A stretch of 64,000 nucleotides of DNA, taken from Pseudomonas sp. ANT_J12 (GTDB lineage Bacteria > Pseudomonadota > Gammaproteobacteria > Pseudomonadales > Pseudomonadaceae). The notes below the pieces were generated by a model. It was not told the origin of the DNA and searched no databases. It worked only from the letters and a program-made list of their open reading frames with translations. The stretch lies in NCBI RefSeq assembly GCF_008370045.1, contig NZ_VOBN01000001.1, positions 62,001 through 126,000 on the forward strand, written 5' to 3'. Every line of letters begins with the position of its first letter. Position 1 is the stretch's first letter. Shown piece by piece: positions 1 to 8,108 of the stretch. Position numbers and translations under genes: made by a program.

Positions 1-245
1 CTCGGGAAACCCTCTGGGCCTTTCTCGCCGAAGCAACCAAATTCGAAATCCGCTGCGTGCGCGTCACCCACGGCAAAGCCGTGCGCCTGGACGGCAAGCG
101 GCCGATGATCAAAAGCCACGTCAACACCTGGCTGCGCCAGCATTCCCAAGTGCTCGGCTTCACCTCGTGCCAGGCCAAACACGGCGGCGCCGGCGCGGTT
201 TATGTGCTGCTCAAACGCACCATGATGGAAGGTCGCGACGAGTAA
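1..245 (+). CDS. Smr domain protein, C-terminal part only
   Basis: The gene enters from the left edge; the frame opens at base 3 and about 80 C-terminal codons are visible. They contain the core of a Smr (small MutS-related) domain: the VRVTHGKAV segment, corresponding to the family's conserved HGK loop, and a closing YVLLKR strand. Smr domains bind or nick nucleic acid; many bacterial stand-alone versions act in RNA or ribosome quality control, but the role of this one is not known. It ends 77 bp before folE and reads the same way, so the two may be co-transcribed. The N-terminus lies outside the window, so full length and start cannot be judged. Confidence 0.8.
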   Translation, partial: RETLWAFLAEATKFEIRCVRVTHGKAVRLDGKRPMIKSHVNTWLRQHSQVLGFTSCQAKHGGAGAVYVLLKRTMMEGRDE

Positions 246-322
246 AGCTGTCGCGCCACGCTTGCAGCGCCGTGTTTGCCACCGTACCCTTGCCCTTTGC
301 GAAAAATCCCACAGGTAGTTTC

Positions 323-868
323 ATGTCCCTGGAACAGAATTACACCGCGATTCTCGGTCAATTGGGCGAGGACGTGTCCCGCGAGGGCCTGCTCGACACG
401 CCAAAGCGTGCCGCCAAAGCCATGCAGTACCTTTGCCGCGGTTATGAACAGACACTGGAAGAAGTCACCAACGGTGCCTTGTTCAGCTCCGACAACAGCG
501 AAATGGTGCTGGTCAAGGACATCGAGCTCTACTCGTTGTGCGAACACCACCTGCTGCCGTTCATCGGCAAGGCCCACGTCGCCTACATCCCGAGCGGCAA
601 GGTCTTGGGGCTGTCGAAAGTCGCGCGGATCGTCGATATGTATGCGCGTCGCCTGCAAATCCAGGAAAACCTCAGCCGCCAGATCGCCGACGCGGTCCAG
701 CAAGTCACCGGCGCCCTGGGCGTTGCGGTGGTGATCGAGGCCAAGCACATGTGCATGATGATGCGCGGTGTCGAGAAGCAGAATTCCTCGATGATCACCT
801 CGGTGATGCTCGGTGAGTTCCGGGAAAACGCCGCCACCCGCAGCGAGTTTCTCAGCCTGATCAAGTAA
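323..868 (+). CDS. folE: GTP cyclohydrolase I (type IA)
   Basis: 181 residues, the normal length of the bacterial enzyme. It converts GTP to 7,8-dihydroneopterin triphosphate, the first step of folate biosynthesis, in the cytosol as a homodecamer. The zinc- and substrate-binding signature CEHHLLPF is present around residue 72, with the second Cys in the [10 protein letters not shown] segment and the downstream QNSSM region. The ATG at 323 was chosen because it starts the canonical MSLEQNY N-terminus; the frame is open further upstream but that part overlaps the Smr gene and is not family-like. A terminator follows directly. Pseudomonads often carry two folE-type copies, so this may not be the only one. 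Confidence 0.95.
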   Translation: MSLEQNYTAILGQLGEDVSREGLLDTPKRAAKAMQYLCRGYEQTLEEVTNGALFSSDNSEMVLVKDIELYSLCEHHLLPFIGKAHVAYIPSGKVLGLSKVARIVDMYARRLQIQENLSRQIADAVQQVTGALGVAVVIEAKHMCMMMRGVEKQNSSMITSVMLGEFRENAATRSEFLSLIK

Positions 869-883
869 TCCGCAGCACTAAGA

Positions 884-911
884 AAACCGGCATTCATCGC
901 CGGTTTTTTTT
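884..911 (+). terminator. Intrinsic terminator after folE
   Basis: AAACCGGC and GCCGGTTT form an 8-bp stem around a 7-nt loop, followed by a run of T. It lies 16 bp after the folE stop codon. Confidence 0.85.
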
Positions 912-972
912 CGCCTGTGAAAAATCAGGTAAGCTGCGCGCCTTTCTTGATTCCCACCGTGAGGCTTTCAAC

Positions 973-1344
973 GTGTTCGTAAAAGCGCTTCGTGTCGGCC
1001 TTGGCCAACTGATCATCTTCATCGACTTCATCACCCGCCCGGGCAAAAAGCAGCGCCCGGCCGAGGTCCAGGCCCAGGTCAACAACGCCGCCAAGGGCCT
1101 GACCCTGTATCAGTTCCACGCCTGCCCGTTCTGCGTGAAGACCCGCCGCACCCTGCGCCGCTTGAACGTACCGGTGGCGCTGCGCGATGCGAAGAACAAC
1201 GAGCAGGATCGCCAGGCGTTGCTGGATCACGGCGGCAAGATCAAGGTGCCGTGCCTGCGCATTGAAGAGAATGGGCAGACCACCTGGATGTATGAGTCCA
1301 AGGTGATTATTGATTATCTGGATAAGCGCTTCGCTGCGGCCTGA
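973..1344 (+). CDS. Glutaredoxin/GST-N-terminal-like protein
   Basis: 123 residues starting at GTG. A hydrophobic N-terminal stretch (about residues 5-20) may be a membrane anchor. From residue 43 the sequence follows a thioredoxin fold of the glutathione S-transferase N-terminal type: LTLYQFHACPFCVKTRR with a CPFC redox motif, then KVPCLRI (the cis-Pro strand) and YESKVIIDYL. It is therefore likely a glutathione-dependent thiol-disulfide oxidoreductase facing the membrane, but substrate is unknown. The gene stands alone between the folE terminator and a repeat plus terminator. There is no strong Shine-Dalgarno sequence before the GTG, so the start is less certain than the family call. Confidence 0.8.
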   Translation: MFVKALRVGLGQLIIFIDFITRPGKKQRPAEVQAQVNNAAKGLTLYQFHACPFCVKTRRTLRRLNVPVALRDAKNNEQDRQALLDHGGKIKVPCLRIEENGQTTWMYESKVIIDYLDKRFAAA

Positions 1345-1370
1345 TTTTTCAGTGGCGTTTTTGCGGACGC

Positions 1371-1462
1371 CATCGCGGGCAAGCCTTGCTCCTACGGACT
1401 GATGGCGCTGCTCACATTTTGCGATCACTCCCAACCTGTAGGAGCAAGGCTTGCCCGCGATG
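1371..1462. repeat. REP pair (GTAGGAGCAAGGCTTGCCCG family)
   Basis: Two inverted copies of the REP unit (1371-1395 and 1438-1462) facing each other. The same unit recurs at 5614, 11115, 13983, 18398, 27917, 50464 and 56209, always in intergenic DNA. Confidence 0.85.
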
Positions 1463-1498
1463 AGGCCCGCCCTGCCACCGCAAATCCCAGATAAAAAT

Positions 1499-1524
1499 AA
1501 ACCGGCCCTCAAGCCGGTTTTTTT
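1499..1524. terminator. Bidirectional terminator between convergent genes
   Basis: AACCGGC and GCCGGTT arms with T-rich sequence after and A-rich sequence before. It sits between the CPFC protein gene (+) and the aminotransferase gene (-), so it can serve both. Confidence 0.75.
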
Positions 1525-1530
1525 ATAACT

Positions 1531-2697
1531 TCAGGCTGCCTTTGCCGCTTGGGCCTGCCTCACCACCGCAGCCAACCGCTTGAGGCCTTCTTCCAGCCGC
1601 GCCGGGTCGATGTGACTAAAATTCAGCCGCAAATGGCCGGGATTGTTATCCGGATCAGGGAAGAACGGTTCGCCCGGCATAAACGCCACGTCCGCTGCCA
1701 AGGCCGTCTTGAGCAACGTGCGGGTATCCAGCGGTTGCTTGAGCGTCAGCCAGAAAAACAGCCCGCCTTGCGGCATGTTCCAATCCGCCAGATCGGAAAA
1801 ATGTGTTTTCAGTGCCGACTGGAAGGCATCCCGACGCATCCGATAGAAATCCCGCAGCTCACTCAGATGCTGCTGGAATTTCTCGGTGCCGATCCATTGC
1901 AGCGCCTGCCACTGCCCTACCCGATTGGTGTGCAGGTCCGCCGATTGCTTGAGCCGCAACAAGTGCGGAAACAGGTCCGGACTGGCGATCAGATAACCAA
2001 CCCGCAGGCCCGGCAGCAGGGTTTTCGATACGGTGCCGGTGTAGATCCAACTGGCGGTTTTCAAGCGACTGACGATTGGCGTGGCGCTGGCGCCGTCGAA
2101 GGTCAGTTCGCGGTAGGGCTCGTCTTCGATCAGCGTCACGCCAAACTCATCGAGCAGCGCCGCCACCGCATCGCGCTTGGCTTCGCTGTAGCGCACGGCC
2201 GATGGGTTCTGGAAAGTCGGGATCAGGTAAATAAACGCCGGACGATGTTTTTGCAGGCGCGCGCGCATTTGTGCAAGGTCGGGCCCATCGGCCTCCAGCG
2301 GCACGGTGATGCAGTCGGCGCCGAACAGCTGGAAAATCTGCAACGCCGCGAGATAGGTCGGCGCTTCCAGCAGGATCTCGGTGCCTTTGTCGATATAGAG
2401 CTTAGCCGCCAGATCGAGGGTTTGCTGGGAGCCGCTGACCACCAACACCTGGCTCGCCTCACACGGTACGCCCAACGCCCGCGCTTCGGCCGCCAGGGCT
2501 TCACGCAGTGCCGGCTCGCCTTCGCTCATGCCGTATTGGCCCATGGACAACGGCATGTCGGCCCACTCGACCTTCGGCAGCATGGCTTCGGCCGGCAAGC
2601 CGCCAGCGAACGACATCACCTCTGGGCGCTGGGCGGCGGCGAGGATTTCTCGGATCAAAGAACTTTTAAGGCGCGAGACACGTTCGGAAAAAGCCAT
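1531..2697 (-). CDS. PLP-dependent aminotransferase (class I/II, LysN/2-aminoadipate type)
   Basis: 388 residues with the fold-type I aminotransferase pattern: YLIPTFQNPSA in the substrate-loop region, LIEDEPYREL with the Asp and Tyr that contact PLP, and TVSKTLLPGLRVGY containing the Schiff-base lysine. The family without an N-terminal HTH includes 2-aminoadipate and aromatic or branched-chain aminotransferases; the exact amino donor cannot be read from the sequence. The ATG at 2697 begins the conserved MAFSERVSRLKSS sequence; the open frame continues upstream but into the divergent MarR gene. The MarR-type gene starts about 80 bp away on the other strand and a palindrome lies between them, so that regulator probably controls this gene. 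Confidence 0.88.
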   Translation of the reverse strand: MAFSERVSRLKSSLIREILAAAQRPEVMSFAGGLPAEAMLPKVEWADMPLSMGQYGMSEGEPALREALAAEARALGVPCEASQVLVVSGSQQTLDLAAKLYIDKGTEILLEAPTYLAALQIFQLFGADCITVPLEADGPDLAQMRARLQKHRPAFIYLIPTFQNPSAVRYSEAKRDAVAALLDEFGVTLIEDEPYRELTFDGASATPIVSRLKTASWIYTGTVSKTLLPGLRVGYLIASPDLFPHLLRLKQSADLHTNRVGQWQALQWIGTEKFQQHLSELRDFYRMRRDAFQSALKTHFSDLADWNMPQGGLFFWLTLKQPLDTRTLLKTALAADVAFMPGEPFFPDPDNNPGHLRLNFSHIDPARLEEGLKRLAAVVRQAQAAKAA

Positions 2698-2730
2698 GGG
2701 GTCACCGGTAGCGAGGCTAGAAGAAAATGA

Positions 2731-2745
2731 GTCAAACTGATTGAC
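2731..2745. promoter_or_regulatory. Operator candidate 1 (GTCAA-N5-TTGAC)
   Basis: A perfect inverted repeat GTCAA-ACTGA-TTGAC in the divergent intergenic region between the aminotransferase and the MarR gene. An identical half-site pair with the same 5-bp spacer occurs at 2773. The two centres are 42 bp apart, four turns of B-DNA. Confidence 0.55.
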
Positions 2746-2772
2746 CGAAATTACGACAGCTTGAGCGGATAC

Positions 2773-2787
2773 GTCAATATGCTTGAC
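2773..2787. promoter_or_regulatory. Operator candidate 2 (GTCAA-N5-TTGAC)
   Basis: Second copy, GTCAA-TATGC-TTGAC, overlapping the ATG at 2779. Binding here by the MarR protein would block its own transcription. The overlap with the start codon could instead mean that translation begins at the ATG at 2818. Confidence 0.5.
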
Positions 2788-3225
2788 CTTAAAAACCCCA
2801 CAACTCAGCAACACGCCATGGAAGCGTTTTTCTTCGGCTACCAGGCGTTCACCGCCAAGGCCGACGAAATGCTTGAGCGTCGTGGCTTGAGCCGAGTGCA
2901 TCAACGCATCGTGTTTTTCATCGCCCGTTATCCGAACCTGAGCGTGAAGGAATTGCTGGCGTTGCTCGGCGTGAGCAAGCAGGCGCTGAACATTCCGCTG
3001 CGTCAGTTGCTGGAAATGCATTTGGTCAACAGCGTGGCGTCAGAGATGGACAAGCGTAAACGGCTGCTTGAGCTGACTGAGGATGGCGCGAAGTTTGAGC
3101 AGTCGCTGCGGCGTGAGCAGGTGAAACTGCTGGAGCGGGTGTTCACCGAAGCTGGGGAGACGGCGGTGAATGGATGGTTGGCGGTGAACAAAGCGTTGGG
3201 GCAAACCCAAGCGCTCGCGGACTGA
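2779..3225 (+). CDS. MarR family transcriptional regulator
   Basis: 148 residues from the ATG at 2779. The winged-helix DNA-binding domain is clear: LSVKELLALLGVSKQALNIP is the recognition-helix region, followed by the wing with DKRKRLLELTEDG. MarR proteins bind as dimers to 15-20 bp palindromes and often repress a divergent gene; here that is the aminotransferase. Two identical GTCAA-N5-TTGAC sites lie in the shared region. Alternative starts are TTG 2761 and ATG 2818; the latter begins MEAFFFGYQAF and would leave both palindromes in front of the gene, so the true start is uncertain. Ligand unknown. Confidence 0.85.
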   Translation: MLDLKNPTTQQHAMEAFFFGYQAFTAKADEMLERRGLSRVHQRIVFFIARYPNLSVKELLALLGVSKQALNIPLRQLLEMHLVNSVASEMDKRKRLLELTEDGAKFEQSLRREQVKLLERVFTEAGETAVNGWLAVNKALGQTQALAD

Positions 3226-3233
3226 ACATAACT

Positions 3234-3344
3234 GATCGTTCCCACGCTCTGCGTGGTAATGCATCCCGCGACGCTCTGCGTCGCCCCCAACAGCGGACGC
3301 GGAGCGTCCATGGCGGCATTCCCACGCAGAGCGTGGGAACGATC
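3234..3344. repeat. Long inverted repeat (GATCGTTCCCACGCTCTGCG family)
   Basis: About 111 bp. The outer arms GATCGTTCCCACGCTCTGCG and its complement bracket a second smaller inverted pair (GACGCTCTGCG / CGCGGAGCGTC). Related copies: 9110-9219, 32246-32351, 37462-37596 and a minimal 31-bp copy at 39503. Confidence 0.85.
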
Positions 3345-3424
3345 ACTCAAAGGCGTCACCGCAGGCGATATATCCCTATCTCCAAAACTTTCGTCTACAA
3401 AATCAAAAACATTATTTGCTTTAT

Positions 3425-3434
3425 TTGTATACAA
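3425..3434. promoter_or_regulatory. Palindrome TTGTATACAA, putative purine-regulon operator
   Basis: Perfect palindrome (12 bp if flanks are included: TTTGTATACAAA), about 130 bp upstream of the purine permease start, in an A/T-rich patch. The same core is found at 6486 and, with one mismatch, at 6291 in front of urate catabolism genes. The shape suits a dimeric FCD-type GntR regulator; no such regulator gene is in the window. Confidence 0.5.
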
Positions 3435-3563
3435 AAGCATAATCCACTTCGTGCGAGTTCCTGACCAAGCGGTCAACAAATTCGCAAGTGCCTCAAAGGG
3501 CCGCTGCCACCCTCATGGGTCCGGCCCTGGAAATAAAAATAAAACTCTTGAGGAGTATTCGCT

Positions 3564-4913
3564 GTGGAAAGCCGCAAATCCGAAGCCCCGACGCTGGACC
3601 TCTCGCCGCCATTACGCAATGGCTGGCTGGAACGCCTCTTCAAACTCAGCTTGCATGGCACCACGGTGAAGACCGAGCTGATTGCCGGTCTGACAACCTT
3701 CATCACGATGGCTTACATCATCTTCGTCAACCCGAACATCATGGCTGACGCTGGCATCGATCACGGTGCCGCGTTTGTCGCCACCTGCATCGCCGCCGCG
3801 CTCGGTTGCCTGTTGATGGGCCTGTACGCCAACTGGCCGGTCGGCCTGGCGCCGGGCATGGGCCTGAACGCGTTCTTCACCTACACCGTGGTCGGCACCA
3901 TGGGCTACAACTGGGAAACCGCCCTCGGTGCGGTGTTTGTCTCCGGTGTGCTGTTCATGATCCTGACCTTTTCCAAGATCCGCGAATGGCTGCTCAACAG
4001 TATTCCCGTGAGCCTGCGCTACGCCATGGGCGCGGGTGTCGGGCTGTTCCTGGGGATCATAGGCCTGAAAACTGCCGGCATCATCGTTGCCAGCCCGGCC
4101 ACCCTGATCAAGCTCGGTTCCCTGCGCGAACCCGGCCCGCTGCTGGCCGCCATCTGCTTTTTGATGATCGCCGTGCTCAGTTACCACAAGGTGTTCGGCG
4201 CGATCCTCATCAGCATCATCACCGTGACCGCCGCCGGCTGGGGCCTGGGCCTCGTCCATTACGAAGGCATCATGTCCGCCCCGCCGAGCCTGGCCCCGAC
4301 CTGGATGGCCATGAACATCGCCGGTGTGTTCAACGTCAGCATGATCAGCGTGGTGCTGGCGTTCCTTTTCGTGCACATGTTCGACACCGCCGGCACCTTG
4401 ATGGGTGTCGCTCAGCGCGCCAATCTGGTGAACGCGGACGGCCGCATCGAAAACCTCTCCCGCGCCATGAAAGCCGACAGCGCCTCCAGCGTTTTCGGGG
4501 CGATGGTCGGTGTTCCGCCGGTCACCAGCTATGTAGAAAGTGCCGCGGGTGTCGCTGCGGGTGGTCGGACTGGTCTTACCGCTGTGACCGTAGGTGTGCT
4601 ATTTATTGCCGCGATGTTCTTCGCACCGCTGGCTGGCATGATTCCGGCTTATGCCACCGCCGGTGCACTGATTTATGTGGCGATGCTGATGATGAGCGGC
4701 ATGGCTCACATCGAATGGGATGAAGCGACCGACAGCATCCCGGCGATCGTCACCGCGATCATGATGCCGCTGACCTTCTCGGTCGCCGACGGCATCGCGC
4801 TGGGCTTTATCACTTACGTGGTGCTGAAGGCCGGCACCGGTAAGTACAAGGAAATTTCCATCAGCCTGTGGGTGCTCTGCGCGATCTTCATCGCCAAGTT
4901 CATTTTCTTGTAA
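3564..4913 (+). CDS. NCS2-type adenine/guanine/hypoxanthine permease (AzgA-like)
   Basis: 449 residues, a polytopic inner-membrane protein of the AzgA/PbuG branch of nucleobase permeases. The N-terminal FITMAYIIFVNPNIM segment, GLAPGMGLNAFF and MFDTAGTLMG motifs are typical, as is the VPPVTSYVESAAGVAAGGRT stretch containing residues that bind substrate in this branch. It imports purine bases with protons. GTG at 3564 is preceded by TTGAGGAG, a good ribosome site. The TTGTATACAA palindrome upstream is shared with the hiuH/puuE region, which supports control together with purine breakdown. A terminator follows the stop. Confidence 0.9.
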   Translation: MESRKSEAPTLDLSPPLRNGWLERLFKLSLHGTTVKTELIAGLTTFITMAYIIFVNPNIMADAGIDHGAAFVATCIAAALGCLLMGLYANWPVGLAPGMGLNAFFTYTVVGTMGYNWETALGAVFVSGVLFMILTFSKIREWLLNSIPVSLRYAMGAGVGLFLGIIGLKTAGIIVASPATLIKLGSLREPGPLLAAICFLMIAVLSYHKVFGAILISIITVTAAGWGLGLVHYEGIMSAPPSLAPTWMAMNIAGVFNVSMISVVLAFLFVHMFDTAGTLMGVAQRANLVNADGRIENLSRAMKADSASSVFGAMVGVPPVTSYVESAAGVAAGGRTGLTAVTVGVLFIAAMFFAPLAGMIPAYATAGALIYVAMLMMSGMAHIEWDEATDSIPAIVTAIMMPLTFSVADGIALGFITYVVLKAGTGKYKEISISLWVLCAIFIAKFIFL

Positions 4914-4931
4914 CCCGTCATAGCTTCAAAC

Positions 4932-4958
4932 AGCCTCACCCCGTCGGGTGGGGCTTTT
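4932..4958 (+). terminator. Intrinsic terminator after purine permease
   Basis: AGCCTCACCC pairs with GGGTGGGGCT around a short CGTC loop, followed by TTTT. Confidence 0.7.
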
Positions 4959-4977
4959 GCACATTAGGAGGAAAGTG

Positions 4978-5604
4978 ATGAGTCTGGAAACCTGGCTGCT
5001 GTTCAGCGGCGCTGCGCTGGTGGTGATCCTGATCCCGGGGCCATTGTCTTTGCTGATGATCAGCAACAGTTTGAACTACGGTTTGCGCCGGTCGTACCCG
5101 GCGTTTCTCGGTGGCGTGATTGCTTCGATTTGTCTGCTCAGTGCCTCGGCGCTGGGCCTGGGCGCCCTGCTGCTGGCATCGGAACAGCTGTTCAGCGCGC
5201 TGAAGATCGTCGGCGCGCTGTACCTGTTCTACCTCGCCTGGCAGAGCTGGCAGCAATCGCGCCAGCCATCGGTGGGCGCTGAAGTGCCCCAGGCTGCGCC
5301 GGTACCGCGCTTTCGTGCCCTGTTCGGGCGCGCGTTTGTGTTGGGCGCGAGCAATCCGAAGGACATTCTGTTCTTCGCCGCTTTCCTGCCACAGTTCTTG
5401 AGTGCCGAGCAGCCGTTTTTGCCGCAGCTGCTGGTGATGATTGCGACCTGGACCGTGCTCGATCTGCTGTGCAAGTTGGCGTATGGGCTGGGCGCCCATG
5501 GCGCGGCTCGGTATCTGCGCACGGGTAAAGGACAGAGTTGGTTTAACCGGATCAGCGCGGGGTTGTTCAGTGGTGCGGGGGCGGCGTCGTTGTTGAGCCG
5601 TTAA
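4978..5604 (+). CDS. LysE/RhtB family amino acid exporter
   Basis: 208 residues with about six membrane segments, the usual size of LysE-type exporters. The N-terminal VVILIPGPLSLLMISNSLNYG carries the conserved P-G-P motif of the family, and FVLGASNPKDILFFAAFLPQF matches the conserved NPK motif in the middle. Members export basic amino acids, homoserine, threonine or their analogues; the substrate here is not evident. ATG at 4978 has a strong TAGGAGGA site. The gene stands between the purine permease and the convergent hiuH gene, and is not obviously part of purine catabolism. Confidence 0.88.
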   Translation: MSLETWLLFSGAALVVILIPGPLSLLMISNSLNYGLRRSYPAFLGGVIASICLLSASALGLGALLLASEQLFSALKIVGALYLFYLAWQSWQQSRQPSVGAEVPQAAPVPRFRALFGRAFVLGASNPKDILFFAAFLPQFLSAEQPFLPQLLVMIATWTVLDLLCKLAYGLGAHGAARYLRTGKGQSWFNRISAGLFSGAGAASLLSR

Positions 5605-5613
5605 GGGCAAAAG

Positions 5614-5706
5614 CTTCGCGGGCAAGCCTCGCTCCTACAGGGTTTGTGTCGTTCACCGGCATTGCGGACGGCACAACATCTGTAGAAGCGAGGCTTGCCC
5701 GCGAAG
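5614..5706. repeat. REP pair (GTAGGAGC family)
   Basis: CTTCGCGGGCAAGCCTCG and its inverted copy about 50 bp apart, between the convergent LysE and hiuH genes. Confidence 0.85.
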
Positions 5707-5737
5707 GCGTCATCCGCCACACCACATTTTCCGGGAC

Positions 5738-5764
5738 AAAAAAAAGCCCGCAGTGTGGGCGGGC
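5738..5764 (-). terminator. Intrinsic terminator of hiuH
   Basis: On the minus strand GCCCGC and GCGGGC arms are followed by eight T. It lies 42 bp after the hiuH stop codon. Confidence 0.8.
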
Positions 5765-5805
5765 AAAAGACCAAAGAAGCTTTATGCGCAGATTCTTGGG
5801 GGAGT

Positions 5806-6159
5806 CTAGCTTCCTCTGTAGGTCGAATAGCTGTACGGCGAAATCAGCAGCGGCACGTGGTAGTGATCCTGTTCCGCAGAGATGCCGAACCGCAGCACCA
5901 CCACGTCGAGGAACGCCGGCTCCGGCAACTGAACGCCACGGGCGCGGTAGTAATCGCCCGCATGAAACTGAACCTGATAGACCCCGGAACGGTAGTCATC
6001 GCCTTGCAGCAACGGTGCATCGACACGGCCATCGCTGTTGGTGATCGCGCTGGCGACCAATTCCAGCTGCGAGCCTTCAACGCGGTACAACTCGACCTTG
6101 ATCGAGCTGCCCGGGCAACCGTGTGCAGCGTCCAAAACGTGTGTAGTCAAACGTCCCAT
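5806..6159 (-). CDS. hiuH: 5-hydroxyisourate hydrolase (transthyretin-like)
   Basis: 117 residues, full length for the family. It hydrolyses 5-hydroxyisourate, the product of urate oxidation, to OHCU. The N-terminal LTTHVLDAAHGCPG and the C-terminal SPYSYSTYRGS signature are both intact; the latter separates the enzyme from true transthyretins, and the active-site His and Arg are present (HVLD, DHYHVPL). Transcribed away from puuE with 420 bp between them; that region holds two copies of the TTGTATACAA-type palindrome, suggesting that both directions answer to the same regulator. Its products feed UraD, encoded in the divergent operon. No N-terminal signal peptide is visible, so it is cytosolic. 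Confidence 0.95.
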   Translation of the reverse strand: MGRLTTHVLDAAHGCPGSSIKVELYRVEGSQLELVASAITNSDGRVDAPLLQGDDYRSGVYQVQFHAGDYYRARGVQLPEPAFLDVVVLRFGISAEQDHYHVPLLISPYSYSTYRGS

Positions 6160-6290
6160 TGATTCTGCGCGCCTGCCTGCATACAGCAGTCAGGCCTCGC
6201 GCCTCCCGAAGTCAGTTGAAAAGGAGACCGCACCGTTTCGGAGCACGAAAAGCTGCGGCGAGCGACTGATTAAGACACTTTTCAAAAAAA

Positions 6291-6300
6291 TTGTACACAA
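6291..6300. promoter_or_regulatory. TTGTACACAA, putative purine-regulon operator (hiuH side)
   Basis: One mismatch from the TTGTATACAA palindrome, lying 130 bp before hiuH. A separate imperfect dyad, CTGACCAGTCAG at 6395-6406, lies between this and the second site. Confidence 0.4.
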
Positions 6301-6485
6301 TAAAAACGACATTTTTATCGCCACCACCGCCACACAAGGTTTCCCGGCGAATCTGACCACGAACCATGCGTGCAGCGGACCTCTTATCCATTAGCTGACC
6401 AGTCAGGCAGGTTTCTTGCAGTAACACCCATTCATGACAGTCAGTGAAAAATGCAAAAAATCAGGCTTACAAATTGAATATAAAG

Positions 6486-6495
6486 TTGTATACAA
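6486..6495. promoter_or_regulatory. TTGTATACAA, putative purine-regulon operator (puuE side)
   Basis: Perfect palindrome about 85 bp before the puuE start, identical to the site before the purine permease at 3425. Confidence 0.5.
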
Positions 6496-6579
6496 TCAGC
6501 CCATCGCTGTGACGCCACACCAGGCTGCCACACAACTCTGACCTTGAATAAGTCGACACGAACAAGAAGGAAGACTGCA

Positions 6580-7506
6580 GTGAGCGCTGACTACCCACGC
6601 GACCTGGTTGGTTACGGCAGTAACCCTCCGCACCCACACTGGCCGGGCAATGCCCGCATCGCCCTGTCCTTCGTGCTCAATTACGAGGAAGGTGGCGAGC
6701 GCAATATCCTGCATGGCGATAAAGAATCCGAAGCCTTCCTTTCGGAAATGGTCTCGGCGCAGCCGCTGCAAGGCGCGCGCAACATGAGCATGGAATCCCT
6801 TTACGAGTATGGCAGCCGCGCCGGCGTGTGGCGGGTGCTTAAACTGTTCAAGGAATTCGACATCCCGCTGACCATCTTCGCCGTCGCCATGGCCGCCCAG
6901 CGCCACCCGGACGTGATCCGTGCCATGGTCGAAGCCGGCCACGAAATCTGCAGCCACGGCTATCGCTGGATCGACTACCAGTACATGGACGAAGCCCAGG
7001 AACGCGAGCACATGCTCGAAGCGATCCGCATCCTCACCGAACTCACCGGCGAACGCCCGTTGGGCTGGTACACCGGCCGCACCGGCCCGAACACCCGCCG
7101 GCTGGTGATGGAAGAAGGTGGTTTCCTCTACGACTGCGACACCTACGACGACGACCTGCCCTACTGGGAACCCAACAACCCGACCGGCAAGCCGCACCTG
7201 GTGATCCCGTACACCCTGGACACTAACGACATGCGTTTCACCCAGGTCCAGGGTTTCAACAAGGGCGACGATTTCTTCGAATACCTCAAAGATGCGTTCG
7301 ACGTGCTGTACGCCGAAGGGGCCGAGGCGCCAAAAATGTTATCGATCGGTTTGCACTGCCGCCTGATTGGCCGTCCGGCGCGTCTGGCCTCGCTCAAGCG
7401 CTTTATCGAATACGCTAAAAGTCATGAACAGGTGTGGTTCAGCCGTCGCGTCGACATCGCTCGCCACTGGCACGAAACCCACCCGTACCAAGGGGCTGCG
7501 AAATGA
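6580..7506 (+). CDS. puuE: Allantoinase PuuE (polysaccharide-deacetylase family)
   Basis: 308 residues from GTG 6580, the length I recall for the characterised P. fluorescens enzyme. It hydrolyses (S)-allantoin to allantoate and is unrelated to the metal-dependent amidohydrolase allantoinases. Typical segments are SADYPRDLVGYG at the N-terminus, EICSHGYRWIDY (NodB-like motif), GWYTGRTGPNTRRL and GLHCRLIGRPAR. The upstream AGAAGGAAG decides for the GTG over the earlier in-frame ATG at 6544, whose codons are not family-like. It overlaps uraD by four bases (ATGA), so the two are translationally coupled. First gene of the urate-to-glyoxylate operon. Confidence 0.95.
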   Translation: MSADYPRDLVGYGSNPPHPHWPGNARIALSFVLNYEEGGERNILHGDKESEAFLSEMVSAQPLQGARNMSMESLYEYGSRAGVWRVLKLFKEFDIPLTIFAVAMAAQRHPDVIRAMVEAGHEICSHGYRWIDYQYMDEAQEREHMLEAIRILTELTGERPLGWYTGRTGPNTRRLVMEEGGFLYDCDTYDDDLPYWEPNNPTGKPHLVIPYTLDTNDMRFTQVQGFNKGDDFFEYLKDAFDVLYAEGAEAPKMLSIGLHCRLIGRPARLASLKRFIEYAKSHEQVWFSRRVDIARHWHETHPYQGAAK

Positions 7507-8018
7507 GCACCTTTCAAACCGTCAAACCATCGAGCCTGAGCCGCGACGCGTTTGTCGCCGCGTTCGCCGACATCTACGAACATTCGCCATGGGTGGCCGA
7601 GAAGGCCTTCGACCTGGGCCAGGACGCTTCGATCGACGAGATCGAAACCCTGCACCAGCGCATGAGCGACATTCTGTTGAGCGCCGATCACGCCAGCCAA
7701 CTGGCCCTGATCAACGCTCACCCCGACCTGGCCGGCCGTGCGGCCGTCCAGGGCGAACTGACCGAAGCCAGCACCAATGAACAAGCTGGCGCCGGGATTC
7801 ACCAATGCACGGCCGAAGAGTTCCAGCGCTTCACCGAGCTGAACGACGCCTACAAAGCCAAGTTCAAGTTTCCCTTCATCATGGCGGTAAAAGGCAGCAA
7901 CCGGCATCAGATCCTCGCGGCGTTCGAAACGCGCATTCACAACACGGAAGACACCGAGTTCAAATGCGCGCTGGCGGAGATCAACAAGATCGCCCTGTTC
8001 CGATTACTGACCCTATAG
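7503..8018 (+). CDS. uraD: OHCU decarboxylase
   Basis: 171 residues. It decarboxylates 2-oxo-4-hydroxy-4-carboxy-5-ureidoimidazoline stereospecifically to (S)-allantoin. The hallmark sequences are present: NAHPDLAGRAA with the catalytic His, TNEQAGAG, FKFPFIMAVKG and EINKIALFRL at the C-terminus. The ATG overlaps the puuE stop codon. Together with HiuH (divergent) and PuuD (downstream) it completes conversion of urate to allantoin. Confidence 0.95.
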   Translation: MSTFQTVKPSSLSRDAFVAAFADIYEHSPWVAEKAFDLGQDASIDEIETLHQRMSDILLSADHASQLALINAHPDLAGRAAVQGELTEASTNEQAGAGIHQCTAEEFQRFTELNDAYKAKFKFPFIMAVKGSNRHQILAAFETRIHNTEDTEFKCALAEINKIALFRLLTL

Positions 8019-8108
8019 CGATCCTGGCCCGAGAAACCTCATGAACGCTTGCGTTTCCCAGGGCCCCGAGAGCATCCCAAGCCAACTAATTAAAGGCAGA
8101 CAAGAAGA

